A stretch of 64,000 nt of DNA from Pinirhizobacter soli. GTDB taxonomy: Bacteria > Pseudomonadota > Gammaproteobacteria > Xanthomonadales > Rhodanobacteraceae. Made by a program: the position numbers and the translations under genes. Location of the stretch: the NCBI RefSeq assembly GCF_015905305.1, contig NZ_JADZLQ010000003.1, positions 614,201 to 678,200 of the forward strand. Direction: 5' to 3'. Shown here in pieces: positions 43,333 to 51,963 of this stretch. Below the pieces are notes generated by a model. It did not search any database and was not told the DNA's origin. It saw nothing but the letters and a program-made list of their open reading frames with translations. How positions within the stretch are numbered: the stretch's first letter is position 1; each line of letters starts with the position of its first letter.

Positions 43333-44525
43333 CCCCGTTTCCCCTTTGTGCGTCGTGCTTCGAGTGGATCTTCGACGTGCTGCCATACCCCGCCCGCGGC
43401 GTGGCTGTTGAGCATCGCCTCGACCAGCAGGCTGTTGCGATAGCCGTCGGCGAACGTGGGTAGCGCGGCGGGCTTGGTTTCGGGTGTACCACCGCGTCCA
43501 ATCCACGCATAGGCGTCGGCCATCAGGTTGCGGAAGGCATCCGCCCAGGCTTCCGGGTGGCCCGCGGGTAGATGCGCGTAGCCGCGCGCGACCGGATCAA
43601 GCAGCGCGGGGTCTCGCGTCAGCAGCGTATTTGCCTGCGCGTGGTGGCCGATCCACAGTTCATTGGGCTGCTCTTGCCGCCACGCCAGCGAGGCCAGGCG
43701 CCCGTTAACCTCCAGGCGCAGGTCGTTCTTGTGGCCGGGGAGCACTTGGCCCACGGTGACGCAGCCGCGCGCGCCGTTGTCGAAACGCAGCAGCACGCTG
43801 GCGATATCTTCGCTGGTGATCTTGACCTTGCGCCGTGGCGCCGATTTGGCGGAGCCTGCGAAAGCCTTCGGCGAAGCAGCCGGCGCCTCGCGGACCGGTA
43901 CGGCCGTGTGCAGATCGGCAAGCACCGAAGTGATGCGCGCGCCGGTCACGTGCTCGGCCAGGTCGCACCAGTGCGAGCCGATGTCGCCGAGCGCGGAACT
44001 GGCGCCGCCCAGCTTGGGATCCAGGCGCCAGGAATAAGCGCGCTCGTCGGTCAGCCAATCCTGCAAGTAGCACCCGTGTACGAACACCGCCGGGCCGACC
44101 TTGCCCTTGGCGATCATCGCGCGCGCCTGCTGGACAAGCGGGTAGCCGCGATAGTTGAAGGTGACGACGTGGGCCACCTGGGCTTTGCGCGCGGCTTCGT
44201 ACAGTTCCCGCGCTTCGGACGTACTGCTGGCCAGTGGCTTGTCGGAGATCACGTGCTTGCCGGCATGCAGCGCGGCCAGTGAGACCTCCCTATGCAAGTG
44301 ATTGGGCGTGGTGTTGTGAACCACCTGCACGGAAGGGTCGGCCAGCAGTTCCTGATAGCTGGCGTAGCCTCGCCCGGCATTCAGTTCGCGCGCCCGCTTT
44401 TTTGCCGATTCGGGGCTGGAGCCAGCAATACCGATGATCTGGACGTTACCCAGGCGACGCACGGCATCCAGGTGATGCGCGGCGATGAAGCCGGGGCCGA
44501 CGAGCCCCATGCCGAGTTTCTTCAT
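43329..44525 (-). CDS. Gfo/Idh/MocA-family oxidoreductase
   Basis: A 398-residue NAD(P)-dependent dehydrogenase without a signal peptide. The Rossmann motif is GLVGPGFIAAHHLDAV (8-23), the catalytic Lys lies in HVISDKPLA, and the C-terminal domain has GGASSALGDIGSHWCDLAEH. In comparable glycoside operons such an enzyme oxidises or reduces the C3 position of sugars. It is the first structural gene of the operon. Its start codon overlaps the stop of a 15-codon leader ORF. Confidence 0.87.
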   Translation of the reverse strand: MKKLGMGLVGPGFIAAHHLDAVRRLGNVQIIGIAGSSPESAKKRARELNAGRGYASYQELLADPSVQVVHNTTPNHLHREVSLAALHAGKHVISDKPLASSTSEARELYEAARKAQVAHVVTFNYRGYPLVQQARAMIAKGKVGPAVFVHGCYLQDWLTDERAYSWRLDPKLGGASSALGDIGSHWCDLAEHVTGARITSVLADLHTAVPVREAPAASPKAFAGSAKSAPRRKVKITSEDIASVLLRFDNGARGCVTVGQVLPGHKNDLRLEVNGRLASLAWRQEQPNELWIGHHAQANTLLTRDPALLDPVARGYAHLPAGHPEAWADAFRNLMADAYAWIGRGGTPETKPAALPTFADGYRNSLLVEAMLNSHAAGGVWQHVEDPLEARRTKGKRG

Positions 44526-44569
44526 TGGGTTACTGCCCTGGCGCTGGTCGATATGGACTGGCGTGCCAT
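44522..44569 (-). CDS. 15-codon leader ORF translationally coupled to the Gfo/Idh/MocA gene
   Basis: ATG at 44569 preceded by a strong GGAGGGG ribosome site, encoding MARQSISTSARAVTQ, then TGA that overlaps the ATG of the next gene (ATGA). The downstream start has almost no SD of its own, so ribosomes ending here would restart there. No amino-acid run typical of attenuators is present. Too short for a homology claim; the support is the SD and the overlap. Confidence 0.5.
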   Translation of the reverse strand: MARQSISTSARAVTQ

Positions 44570-44598
44570 TTCCCCTCCGAGATACTGCTGTCCTTCGA

Positions 44599-44614
44599 AT
44601 GTATTCGATTACAT
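44599..44614. promoter_or_regulatory. LacI-type operator, glycoside-operon side
   Basis: ATGTATTCGATTACAT: a palindrome with one mismatch and a central CG, as LacI-family operators usually have. It sits 30 bases upstream of the leader ORF. Confidence 0.7.
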
Positions 44615-44744
44615 CCGCATAAACACTAGCTTTTGCTGTTCTTCTTGGATGGGGGTGGACTCGCGCGTCAGGCCCCTTCTCGTTGAAGCGCTATAAATGT
44701 GGCAACTTATGTAGCAGATGTGAAGATGGTGGTGCAACGATTTC

Positions 44745-44760
44745 ATGTAATCCATTACAT
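44745..44760. promoter_or_regulatory. LacI-type operator, regulator side
   Basis: ATGTAATCCATTACAT: perfect 7-bp arms. It matches the operator at 44599 at 14 of 16 positions and lies 108 bp before the LacI start codon, which suits autoregulation and looping between the two sites. Confidence 0.7.
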
Positions 44761-44867
44761 TGCACTGCACAAATATCGGCCGGGATGACCTCTTTGGACA
44801 TTTCGTTCCAGGGCGCTGCCGGCTGGTATTGTCCAGGGTAAAGTGGCGATAAAGGGGGCTGGAACGG

Positions 44868-45959
44868 GTGAGTGCGGAGGGATCCAAGCGTAAGCGGCAG
44901 AGCGCCGAGGGCGAGCTTACAAATGCTGCGCCGCAGCCTGGGCGTGTCCGGACGGTCAAGGAAATCGCCGCCATCGCCAAGGTTTCGGTGGCAACCGTGT
45001 CGCGCGCCTTGCAGCGACCTGAGCTCGTCAGCGAAGCGACTCGCCTGCGTATTCACGAAGTCGTCAAGCGCCTGGGCTACACGCCCAATGCGTTGGCGCG
45101 CAATCTGCGCACGGCGCGGACGCGACTGGTCATCGCCTTGCTCCCCGACATCGCCAACCCGTTTTTCTCGGAGGTCATCCGCGGCATCGAACAGGTCGCG
45201 TATGAGAACGGCTATTCGGTGCTACTGGGCGAGACGCAGAGCAGCCTGGTCCGCGAGCAGGCCTACGCCGACATGGTCGCGGGGCGTCAGGCCGACGGCA
45301 TCATCACCATGTCCCATCGCGTGCCGGCAATTCCCATCGACGGCCGCCTGCCCGTGGTCAATGCTTGCGAGTACGTCAAGGACAACAAGATTTCCAGCGT
45401 CTATATCGATAACGTCACCGCGGCAGGCGCCGCGGTCGATTATCTGGTTACGCTAGGGCACCGCGATATTGCCTTCATCGCCGGTCCTTCGTCGAGCCCG
45501 ATATGCGTGGACCGCGAACAGGGCTACCGTCTGGCCCTGCACAGGGCGAAGATTCCTGCCAACCCCGCGCTGACCGTCGTGGGCGACTTTTCGATCGAAG
45601 CGGGCGAGCGCGCCATCGAGCTGTTCCTTTCGCAAGGGCAATCGTTCAGCGCGGTGTTCTGCTCCAACGATGAAATGGCGATCGGCGCGATGCGCGCCTT
45701 GATCTCGCACGGCCTGCGCGTACCGGAGGATGTCTCCGTCGTTGGCTTCGACGATATCCGATTTGCGCGCTACACCTCCCCATCGTTGACCACCGTCGCG
45801 CAGCCTAAGCATGCGCTGGGGCGGGAAGCGATGACCATGATGATCGAACTGCTGAACGACCCAGAGGTGCCAGCGCGTAAGCGGGTGCTGTCGGCTGACC
45901 TGGTAGTGCGAGGATCAACGGCGCCCCGTGCGACCGGTGCCCGATCTCACATAGTTTGA
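44868..45959 (+). CDS. LacI-family transcriptional regulator
   Basis: A 363-residue protein starting at GTG 44868. After a 27-residue extension comes the LacI HTH (TVKEIAAIAKVSVATVSRAL, 29-48) with the hinge helix ending YTPNALARNLRT. The periplasmic-binding-like ligand domain follows (LLPDIANPFFSEVIRGIEQV; AVFCSNDEMAIGAMRAL; SVVGFDDIRFARYTSPSLTT). It should bind ATGTAATNNATTACAT sites in front of itself and of the divergent glycoside operon, and release on binding a sugar-like inducer. Confidence 0.9.
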   Translation: MSAEGSKRKRQSAEGELTNAAPQPGRVRTVKEIAAIAKVSVATVSRALQRPELVSEATRLRIHEVVKRLGYTPNALARNLRTARTRLVIALLPDIANPFFSEVIRGIEQVAYENGYSVLLGETQSSLVREQAYADMVAGRQADGIITMSHRVPAIPIDGRLPVVNACEYVKDNKISSVYIDNVTAAGAAVDYLVTLGHRDIAFIAGPSSSPICVDREQGYRLALHRAKIPANPALTVVGDFSIEAGERAIELFLSQGQSFSAVFCSNDEMAIGAMRALISHGLRVPEDVSVVGFDDIRFARYTSPSLTTVAQPKHALGREAMTMMIELLNDPEVPARKRVLSADLVVRGSTAPRATGARSHIV

Positions 45960-46100
45960 CCGCCATTGAGCGGCTAGCCACCAGATCGGATCGCGATCAC
46001 CGATCAAGCCGATCACTGGATACTTGGCATCCGTCACATTTCCAATGGAGCTTTCAAGAGTTCAATCGGGTAGAAACGATGCTGCTGGCTGGACTAACTC

Positions 46101-46817
46101 ATGACGCCGACGAATCTGCCCAAACCTGTGGTCGCAGCTCCACTGCGAGTGCTCCTGCTCGAAGACGATGAATTGCTGCGTGATCGCGTGCTGGTGCCGC
46201 AATTGCGCAGCTTTGGATTCGAAGTGGCCGCGATAGGGACGGCGGCTGAGCTCGACGTGTACACAGCCACTGCATGGCCGGACATCCTCATACTCGATGT
46301 GGGCTTGCCCGATGCCGACGGATTCGAGGTTGCCCGCCGCCTGCATGCACAGATGAACGATGTCGGCATCGTCATGTTGACCGGACGCAGCGGCAAGATC
46401 GACCATGTGCGCGGCTTGGTCGAGGGTGCGGACGCCTATTTGTCCAAACCCGTGGACGTCGACTTGCTGGTGGCGACGATCTACAGCCTCGCGCGCCGTT
46501 TGCGCACGACGCCAACACCTGGCGCTGGTCGTTGGCACCTGGATGCCGATGGCTGGTGTCTGCTTTCGCCCGGCAGCGATGTGGTCGCGCTGACCAAGAC
46601 GGAAGGTCGACTACTGGCAAAGTTCTTCGAGAGTCCGAATCAGGCGATTTCGCGCACTGATCTGATCAGGACATTGACCGACAACGCCTACGACTTCGAT
46701 CCGCACCGGCTTGATTCACTGGTCCACCGCTTGCGCAAGAAGGTGCAACGTGTGCTCGGCATGCCGTTGCCGCTCAATGCCGTGCATGGAGAGGGCTATG
46801 TCTTCGTGCTGTCCTGA
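46101..46817 (+). CDS. OmpR-type response regulator
   Basis: A 238-residue protein: receiver domain (about 16-125) with the acidic pair in LLLEDDE, the phospho-acceptor Asp in ILILDVGLPDADGFE and the Lys in YLSKPVD; then a winged-helix DNA-binding domain (140-238, with ALTKTEGRLLAKFFES and [12 protein letters not shown]). Its last 102 bp are overlapped, antisense, by the end of the convergent histidine kinase gene, its probable partner. Confidence 0.87.
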   Translation: MTPTNLPKPVVAAPLRVLLLEDDELLRDRVLVPQLRSFGFEVAAIGTAAELDVYTATAWPDILILDVGLPDADGFEVARRLHAQMNDVGIVMLTGRSGKIDHVRGLVEGADAYLSKPVDVDLLVATIYSLARRLRTTPTPGAGRWHLDADGWCLLSPGSDVVALTKTEGRLLAKFFESPNQAISRTDLIRTLTDNAYDFDPHRLDSLVHRLRKKVQRVLGMPLPLNAVHGEGYVFVLS

Positions 46818-48224
46818 TCTTGTTCGACCTGATCCGGCCGGGTCTACCTCCACGGCGGGAAGACGGATGCGAAAGGTCGTGCCCTTTCCCGGTTCGCTTT
46901 CTACCTGGATGCTTCCGTTCGCGTTGTGAACGAGGTTGTGGACCACGGTAAGGCCCACGCCCGTGCCGCTGCCCACCGGTTTGGTGGTGAAGAATGGCTC
47001 GAAAATCCGCAACTTCATCTCTTCGGACATACCGATACCGTTGTCGCTCAGTTTCAGTTCGATCGCCTTGGGACCATCCGCGGCGATAGCAACTTCGAAC
47101 GTTCCCTCGTGAGGCATCGCGTCGCGCGCGTTGGAAGCGATGTTCAATATCGCGAGCTCAAACTGACTGCGGTCGAACGAAATCCGGAAAGGGCGATCCG
47201 GCGCCTGGAAATGCAGCCGCACCGCTGACGGAAACAGTTGGCGAAGCATCGGCTTCAGATCCAGAACCGCCTCTACCGCATCGAAGATCTCGATCCGGGT
47301 CGTGTCGCGACGACTGAAGTTCAACAGCTTGCGGTTGATCGCATCGGCTCGCCGCGCGGCCATCTCCACGCCCAGCAGGGCCTGGCCCAAGGCCTGCGCA
47401 TCGGTGCCCAGTTCCGCGCCAGGTTCATCCAGGCGATGACGCTCCCTGGCGAAGCCGAGCACGATGCCAAGCACGTTGTTGAAATCATGCGCGATACCCT
47501 GGGCCAACTGGCCGATGGCTTTTATCTTCTGAGCGTGCAGGAGTTGCTCCTGCGCGCGCTCGCGCTCGAGCATTTCATGTTGCAACTGCTGCCGGTGCCT
47601 GTTGGATTCGGCCAGCGCTTCGCGCAACGCGCCGATGCTTCGATCCAGGATGATGGTGATCAACGCGTAGCTGAAAAGCCTGAACAGCAGGCCGTTATAG
47701 GCGGCGAAGAAGCTCGCGTGCTGGCTCGGGTCATGCAGGTAGTCGGTGGTCATCCCCGTGGCGCAGATCACCAGGATGGACACATAGATCGTCCACAACG
47801 CCCGACGCCCAAGCATCAGTCCGCCAAGCGCCAGCGATATGAGCAGCAAGGTATCGCCCGGGGTCACTTTGTAACCAAATGCCGCATAGGCAAACAGGCC
47901 CGATATCAGCTGGGTGGCGAGAAACTGCGTGACAGCTTGTCTGAATTTGCCCACGCGGATCAGATAGAAACCAAACCACGCGGCCATCGTGATCGCCAGG
48001 TCCGTGCCAAGATCCACGGCGATGGACAAGTCCCTGGACACAACTGTCCTGCTGAAGAAGGTCGACGTCATGTAATCCCACTCCGACGTCAGCAGGTAGA
48101 TCTTTATCAGCGGTGTGCGGCAGCCTTGATAGGCCAGGAAGAGTTGCAGGAAAACAGCGTTGCGGCGATCAACGGGATCGGTGATCGGCAAACGATTCAA
48201 CCAGGCTTGCAGGCGATGCCACAT
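46716..48224 (-). CDS. membrane sensor histidine kinase
   Basis: A 502-residue protein with about six membrane helices in 25-195 and no large periplasmic domain. A coiled coil (200-230) leads to the H-box [20 protein letters not shown] with His246. The ATPase domain has the N-box [14 protein letters not shown]1 [11 protein letters not shown]-box FEPFFTTKP and G2 [11 protein letters not shown]. The kinase fold ends about residue 465; the last 35 residues are a tail read antisense to the response-regulator gene. The convergent layout with its likely partner is unusual. Confidence 0.87.
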   Translation of the reverse strand: MWHRLQAWLNRLPITDPVDRRNAVFLQLFLAYQGCRTPLIKIYLLTSEWDYMTSTFFSRTVVSRDLSIAVDLGTDLAITMAAWFGFYLIRVGKFRQAVTQFLATQLISGLFAYAAFGYKVTPGDTLLLISLALGGLMLGRRALWTIYVSILVICATGMTTDYLHDPSQHASFFAAYNGLLFRLFSYALITIILDRSIGALREALAESNRHRQQLQHEMLERERAQEQLLHAQKIKAIGQLAQGIAHDFNNVLGIVLGFARERHRLDEPGAELGTDAQALGQALLGVEMAARRADAINRKLLNFSRRDTTRIEIFDAVEAVLDLKPMLRQLFPSAVRLHFQAPDRPFRISFDRSQFELAILNIASNARDAMPHEGTFEVAIAADGPKAIELKLSDNGIGMSEEMKLRIFEPFFTTKPVGSGTGVGLTVVHNLVHNANGSIQVESEPGKGTTFRIRLPAVEVDPAGSGRTRSGQHEDIALSMHGIERQRHAEHTLHLLAQAVDQ

Positions 48225-48333
48225 CGTGATTCTCGTTGATAGCGTGCATGGCTAGGGCGGACGCACTCGGCCGCACAATGCTACGTCTTCTACGAGCGAA
48301 AGAACTTGCGATTGAAGCCACATGGACTGATAC

Positions 48334-48365
48334 GAACAGGCCGGGCATGAGAGCCCGGCCTGTTC
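48334..48365. terminator. strong hairpin terminator after the sedolisin gene
   Basis: GAACAGGCCGGGC, loop ATGAGA, GCCCGGCCTGTTC: a perfect 13-bp stem 26 bp beyond the stop of the sedolisin gene (minus strand). The stem is GC-rich; the following T content is low. Confidence 0.7.
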
Positions 48366-48391
48366 TTACAACACCTCATGAGCATCGTGGC

Positions 48392-51300
48392 TCAGTCGGC
48401 AGGGGGGGCCTTGCAGGCTTCGCTCTGGTTCAAGGAGGCGATAACATCCACGCCGCCGGCTGCCGCCGTGCCCTGCAGACGAACCGGCTGCACCTTCATG
48501 CCGGCCGGAATCACCACCGGCTTGCCGGTGCTGTCAGTGACACGGAAGGACTGGAAGGCGCCGCCGGTGCCCTGCCACTCAAAAGCATGACCGGTGGTAT
48601 CCACCCACAGAATGTCGGCCAGGCCGTCACCATCGTAGTCGGCGATGCTCGACATGGTGTAACCGGCCTTCACCTTGAGGGTTTGCTGATCCACGACGGT
48701 GAAGCCATTCATGATCCACCACGACATCTTGTTGGCGTCGGGCTTGGTCCAGATCAGGTCGGTCTTGCCATCGCCATTGACATCGCCGGCACCGTACAGG
48801 ACGAAGCCAGGCTGGTGATCGGCGATCCGATGCGAGACGAAATTACCAGCGTGGTTGTTTATCCACACCGTGACGCTGTTGTCATCCGGACGGGTCCAAA
48901 CGATGTCGGCGTAGCCGTCGCCGTCGACGTCCGCGATGGTTGGCACGGAGCCTGATGGAGCGGCGAGCGTTGGACCGACGTTGGCGTTGACGCGACGTTC
49001 GGGCCCGTTCCTGCCGATGAGGAAGCCCAGGCTCAGATCCCACCAGCTGATTTCGCCGGTGCTGTCGTTGTGCCACAGCAGATCGGCTTGACGGTCGCCA
49101 CATTGGTCCGGACCGTTGAAGTCGCCGGAACCTACCAGCGTCCAATCCGGCGAATACGGTTCGCCCAATACGTAGGGAAGGTACTGGTTCGGACCACCGA
49201 AGCCATCGGACAACCACACATGAAGCTGGTGATCCGGGCCGGTCCAGGCAAGACTGGCATAGCTGAAGCCAATGGCGCTCTGCGTCGTTGTAGCACCACT
49301 GTTGTGTACGAACAAACCTGCATTCGCACCAATGGTAAAGCCCGGGGTGACCGACTGTGTCCCCGTACGCAGCATGACGCTGCCCTTCATGGCCATGTCG
49401 GTGAAGATGCCCGCAACCGGATCGACCAGCGCGATGTCGCTGTAGTTGTCGGCGCCCACGGAGAACGGATTCAGGAAATCGCCGGGTGCCGCGTTGCCCA
49501 GCCCGCGGGAGGTCTGGTCGTACTTGATCATCGCATTGACCAGGTTGGTCACGTTGGCGCTTCCAAGGCCCGTGGCATAGTCATACCCAGCGTTGGTTTT
49601 CCATGCCGGCGCCAGCGCGATATCGCCACCTTCGCTGAGAACCCCGAAAGTATTGCCCTTTGCACCGGAGTAGCAATCGGCCGCGCCTGCAAAGCAGGGC
49701 ACGTCGATATCGCCCTGGGTCACGTCGTTGAACACGCAGGCACTGTCGATCGAAGTGCCGTTGGACGAATTACAGGCATTGACCATGGCGGTGTTCGGCG
49801 AGGCGTTGGTGCCGTACTCCTTGGTGGCAATCGCGTACAGCGCCGGTGCGACGTTGCCGTGGCTCTCCTGCGTTGCCTGGTTGATCAGTGCCTGGATGCC
49901 GGCCATCGCCGGCGCCGCGAACGATGTGCCACCGGCACTGTTGAAGAGCACATTGTCAGGATTGCTGTAGTCGCACGCGGTGCCACCGACGCTCGCATCG
50001 GACATGCAGAACACCAGCGCGTGGCCATAGATGCCATTGGCAGCGAACAGGGAAATATCAGGCTGCATGCGAACCTGATTGGTCGGCGCACCGTAGATGT
50101 CGGTCTGCCACGGCGGCTGAAGCCAGAACGCGCTAGGGCCGCCGCTACCACCGGTGGTGTTCATGAACTGCTGTCCCGCGGCGCTGTTGCACGCCTTGAC
50201 ACCGTTCTTGATCTTCAACTCGGCGTCGAGCTTGCTGCTTGCGCAGGAGTCGTTCCAGGTCTGCTCGGGGATATAGCTCACAGCCGAGAGGCCGCCGGGC
50301 AGGTTGGTCGAGGTCCAGTAGTTCTGGGTCTTGCCCACGTCGTCGAAATCCGTGCCACCCACCGACACATTCCACGGTGTCGACGACATGGCATTGACGG
50401 TGACGCCGAACGATGCAGTCGCTTGGTTCTGATCGCAGCCGGCGGAGCCTGCATCGCCCGAGGACACGTAGACGGTGACACCCTCGGCGGCAGCCTGTTC
50501 CCAGAGCAGCCCGACGTCCTTCACGACATTATTGAGGCTGAGAACTTCGCACTCGCCGTAGCTCAGGCTGAATACCGAAGGAGGGGGCACATCGGGATTG
50601 TCGAGCAGGTTCAAGGCCGCCGTGAAAGGGCCGAACTGCGGGCTATTGGTGTCGTCGCAGGACGCGAACACGATATTGGCGTCGGGCGCGGCCGCACCGA
50701 TCCATTCCACGTCGAGCGCCGCTTCGCCCTCGTCGCCGTTCGTGCCCGGATCGTTGCAGGTCGGGTCAATGAGGTCGAGACCGAATTTCCCCTGTGGATG
50801 CACATAACTGATGACGCCCTTGGCATCGGGCGGCAGAAACGCGGTGCGGAAGGTCGTGACGTCCTGTGGCTGCACATCGGTGCGCTCCAGCACGGCGACG
50901 GTCTGGCCGGCACCGCGAACCGGCGTGGCCTGGCCCCACAAGGGCTCGACATTGTAGATCTTGTTGAAATCCGCCGGCACCACGTCATAGGTGACGCTGG
51001 GATTCTGTGTACCGGGCGGCACGGTGAAATCGGGGCTGGTCGATACCGTCTTCCACTGGCCGGTATGCTTGTCCTTGCTCACTGTAGCGACATCGTGGTG
51101 CTGCGGTTTCGGGAAGAAATTGTTCAGCGATGCAACGCCTTCCACCACCGGCGCCAGCGCCTCGGGAATCTGCTGATCGGTGACGTTGGCGAAATGCGAT
51201 TCACCATTGCTGGTGAAGTTGTGCAGCTGGGTGTGGAAGGCGGTACGCACTTGGCCCGAGGTGCCGGAGAAGCGGATCATCATGCCCGTCGGCAGCACTT

Positions 51301-51742
51301 CGTTGACGGTCAGGCCTTGCGAGCGAAGCCAACTGGTGACCTTATCAATATCCGATTGCGCCGGACCGAACATGGTGCCGATCTGTTTCGCGGTCAGCCA
51401 CTTATGGTACTTCGCCGAACTGGGGCTATTGAGTTCGGTGACATAGGCGTCGAAACGGCTTTGTTTCTGCGTACTGCGCTTGAGCACCAGGGTCATGTTG
51501 CGAATCGGCTTGATGTCTGCCACCGGACCCTGGTCAGCGGCGGTCAGCGCCTTGAAGGAGTGGCTGCCTTGCACGGTGGTCAGGCGCGTGTTGTCGACCG
51601 CGTTGGTAATTCGCGCGGTATCCGGCGCAAAAGCCAGTGAAGCATGGGTTGGTGCCGCAGCAGCATGGGCGCCCAGTGGAACGCCAATTCCAAGCAACAG
51701 GAAAGCCGTGGCGAGCAAGCCGCCACATCGATAGAACGTCAT
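48392..51742 (-). CDS. secreted sedolisin (S53, pro-kumamolisin) with FG-GAP-like repeats
   Basis: A 1116-residue exported peptidase. Signal peptide 1-28; pro-domain to about 230 (TSWLRSQGLTVNEVLPTGMM); S53 catalytic domain with Glu and Asp in GDEGEAALDVEWIGAAAP (near 340), the oxyanion Asp in YVSSGDAGSAGCD (near 430) and the nucleophile Ser in NSAGGTSFAAPAMAG (near 607). From about 770 on lie FG-GAP/VCBS-like repeats (IADVDGDGYADIVWT, GAGDVNGDGKTDLIW, IADYDGDGLADILWV), which bind calcium and form a propeller-like unit. It would digest protein outside the cell at acid pH. Confidence 0.9.
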   Translation of the reverse strand: MTFYRCGGLLATAFLLLGIGVPLGAHAAAAPTHASLAFAPDTARITNAVDNTRLTTVQGSHSFKALTAADQGPVADIKPIRNMTLVLKRSTQKQSRFDAYVTELNSPSSAKYHKWLTAKQIGTMFGPAQSDIDKVTSWLRSQGLTVNEVLPTGMMIRFSGTSGQVRTAFHTQLHNFTSNGESHFANVTDQQIPEALAPVVEGVASLNNFFPKPQHHDVATVSKDKHTGQWKTVSTSPDFTVPPGTQNPSVTYDVVPADFNKIYNVEPLWGQATPVRGAGQTVAVLERTDVQPQDVTTFRTAFLPPDAKGVISYVHPQGKFGLDLIDPTCNDPGTNGDEGEAALDVEWIGAAAPDANIVFASCDDTNSPQFGPFTAALNLLDNPDVPPPSVFSLSYGECEVLSLNNVVKDVGLLWEQAAAEGVTVYVSSGDAGSAGCDQNQATASFGVTVNAMSSTPWNVSVGGTDFDDVGKTQNYWTSTNLPGGLSAVSYIPEQTWNDSCASSKLDAELKIKNGVKACNSAAGQQFMNTTGGSGGPSAFWLQPPWQTDIYGAPTNQVRMQPDISLFAANGIYGHALVFCMSDASVGGTACDYSNPDNVLFNSAGGTSFAAPAMAGIQALINQATQESHGNVAPALYAIATKEYGTNASPNTAMVNACNSSNGTSIDSACVFNDVTQGDIDVPCFAGAADCYSGAKGNTFGVLSEGGDIALAPAWKTNAGYDYATGLGSANVTNLVNAMIKYDQTSRGLGNAAPGDFLNPFSVGADNYSDIALVDPVAGIFTDMAMKGSVMLRTGTQSVTPGFTIGANAGLFVHNSGATTTQSAIGFSYASLAWTGPDHQLHVWLSDGFGGPNQYLPYVLGEPYSPDWTLVGSGDFNGPDQCGDRQADLLWHNDSTGEISWWDLSLGFLIGRNGPERRVNANVGPTLAAPSGSVPTIADVDGDGYADIVWTRPDDNSVTVWINNHAGNFVSHRIADHQPGFVLYGAGDVNGDGKTDLIWTKPDANKMSWWIMNGFTVVDQQTLKVKAGYTMSSIADYDGDGLADILWVDTTGHAFEWQGTGGAFQSFRVTDSTGKPVVIPAGMKVQPVRLQGTAAAGGVDVIASLNQSEACKAPPAD

Positions 51743-51963
51743 GTTGTTGTCTCCCCGAATAGGGCGTTAAACCCCAGCGTTGAACCAATGCAAGAGCGGG
51801 TCGCTTTCGCGCCAAGCACCGCCCTCATTCGCTGCTATCGATAAAGCTGCCGGCGCTTCAGGTTCTCCGCACTTCAAAGATGCAAGCAGCAGCGATACTA
51901 GACAAACGTCATTTGGTGGTCACGCACGTGTTTTCTCCATTTCTCGCCATTTCTCACGGTCGC

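Larger units (their letters stand above)
44526..44867. other. 342-bp divergent control region of the glycoside operon and LacI gene
   Basis: It holds a short leader ORF (44522-44569) and two 16-bp operators (44599-44614 and 44745-44760). No other gene is seen. No textbook promoter pair is obvious in either direction. Confidence 0.6.

Noticed and set aside
47238..48239. 333-codon plus-strand ORF
   Set aside because: Antisense to the histidine kinase, which has all kinase motifs; composition rich in Arg, Gln and His as expected for a shadow.
49070..51640. 856-codon plus-strand ORF
   Set aside because: Antisense to the sedolisin gene with its intact catalytic motifs; no family likeness.
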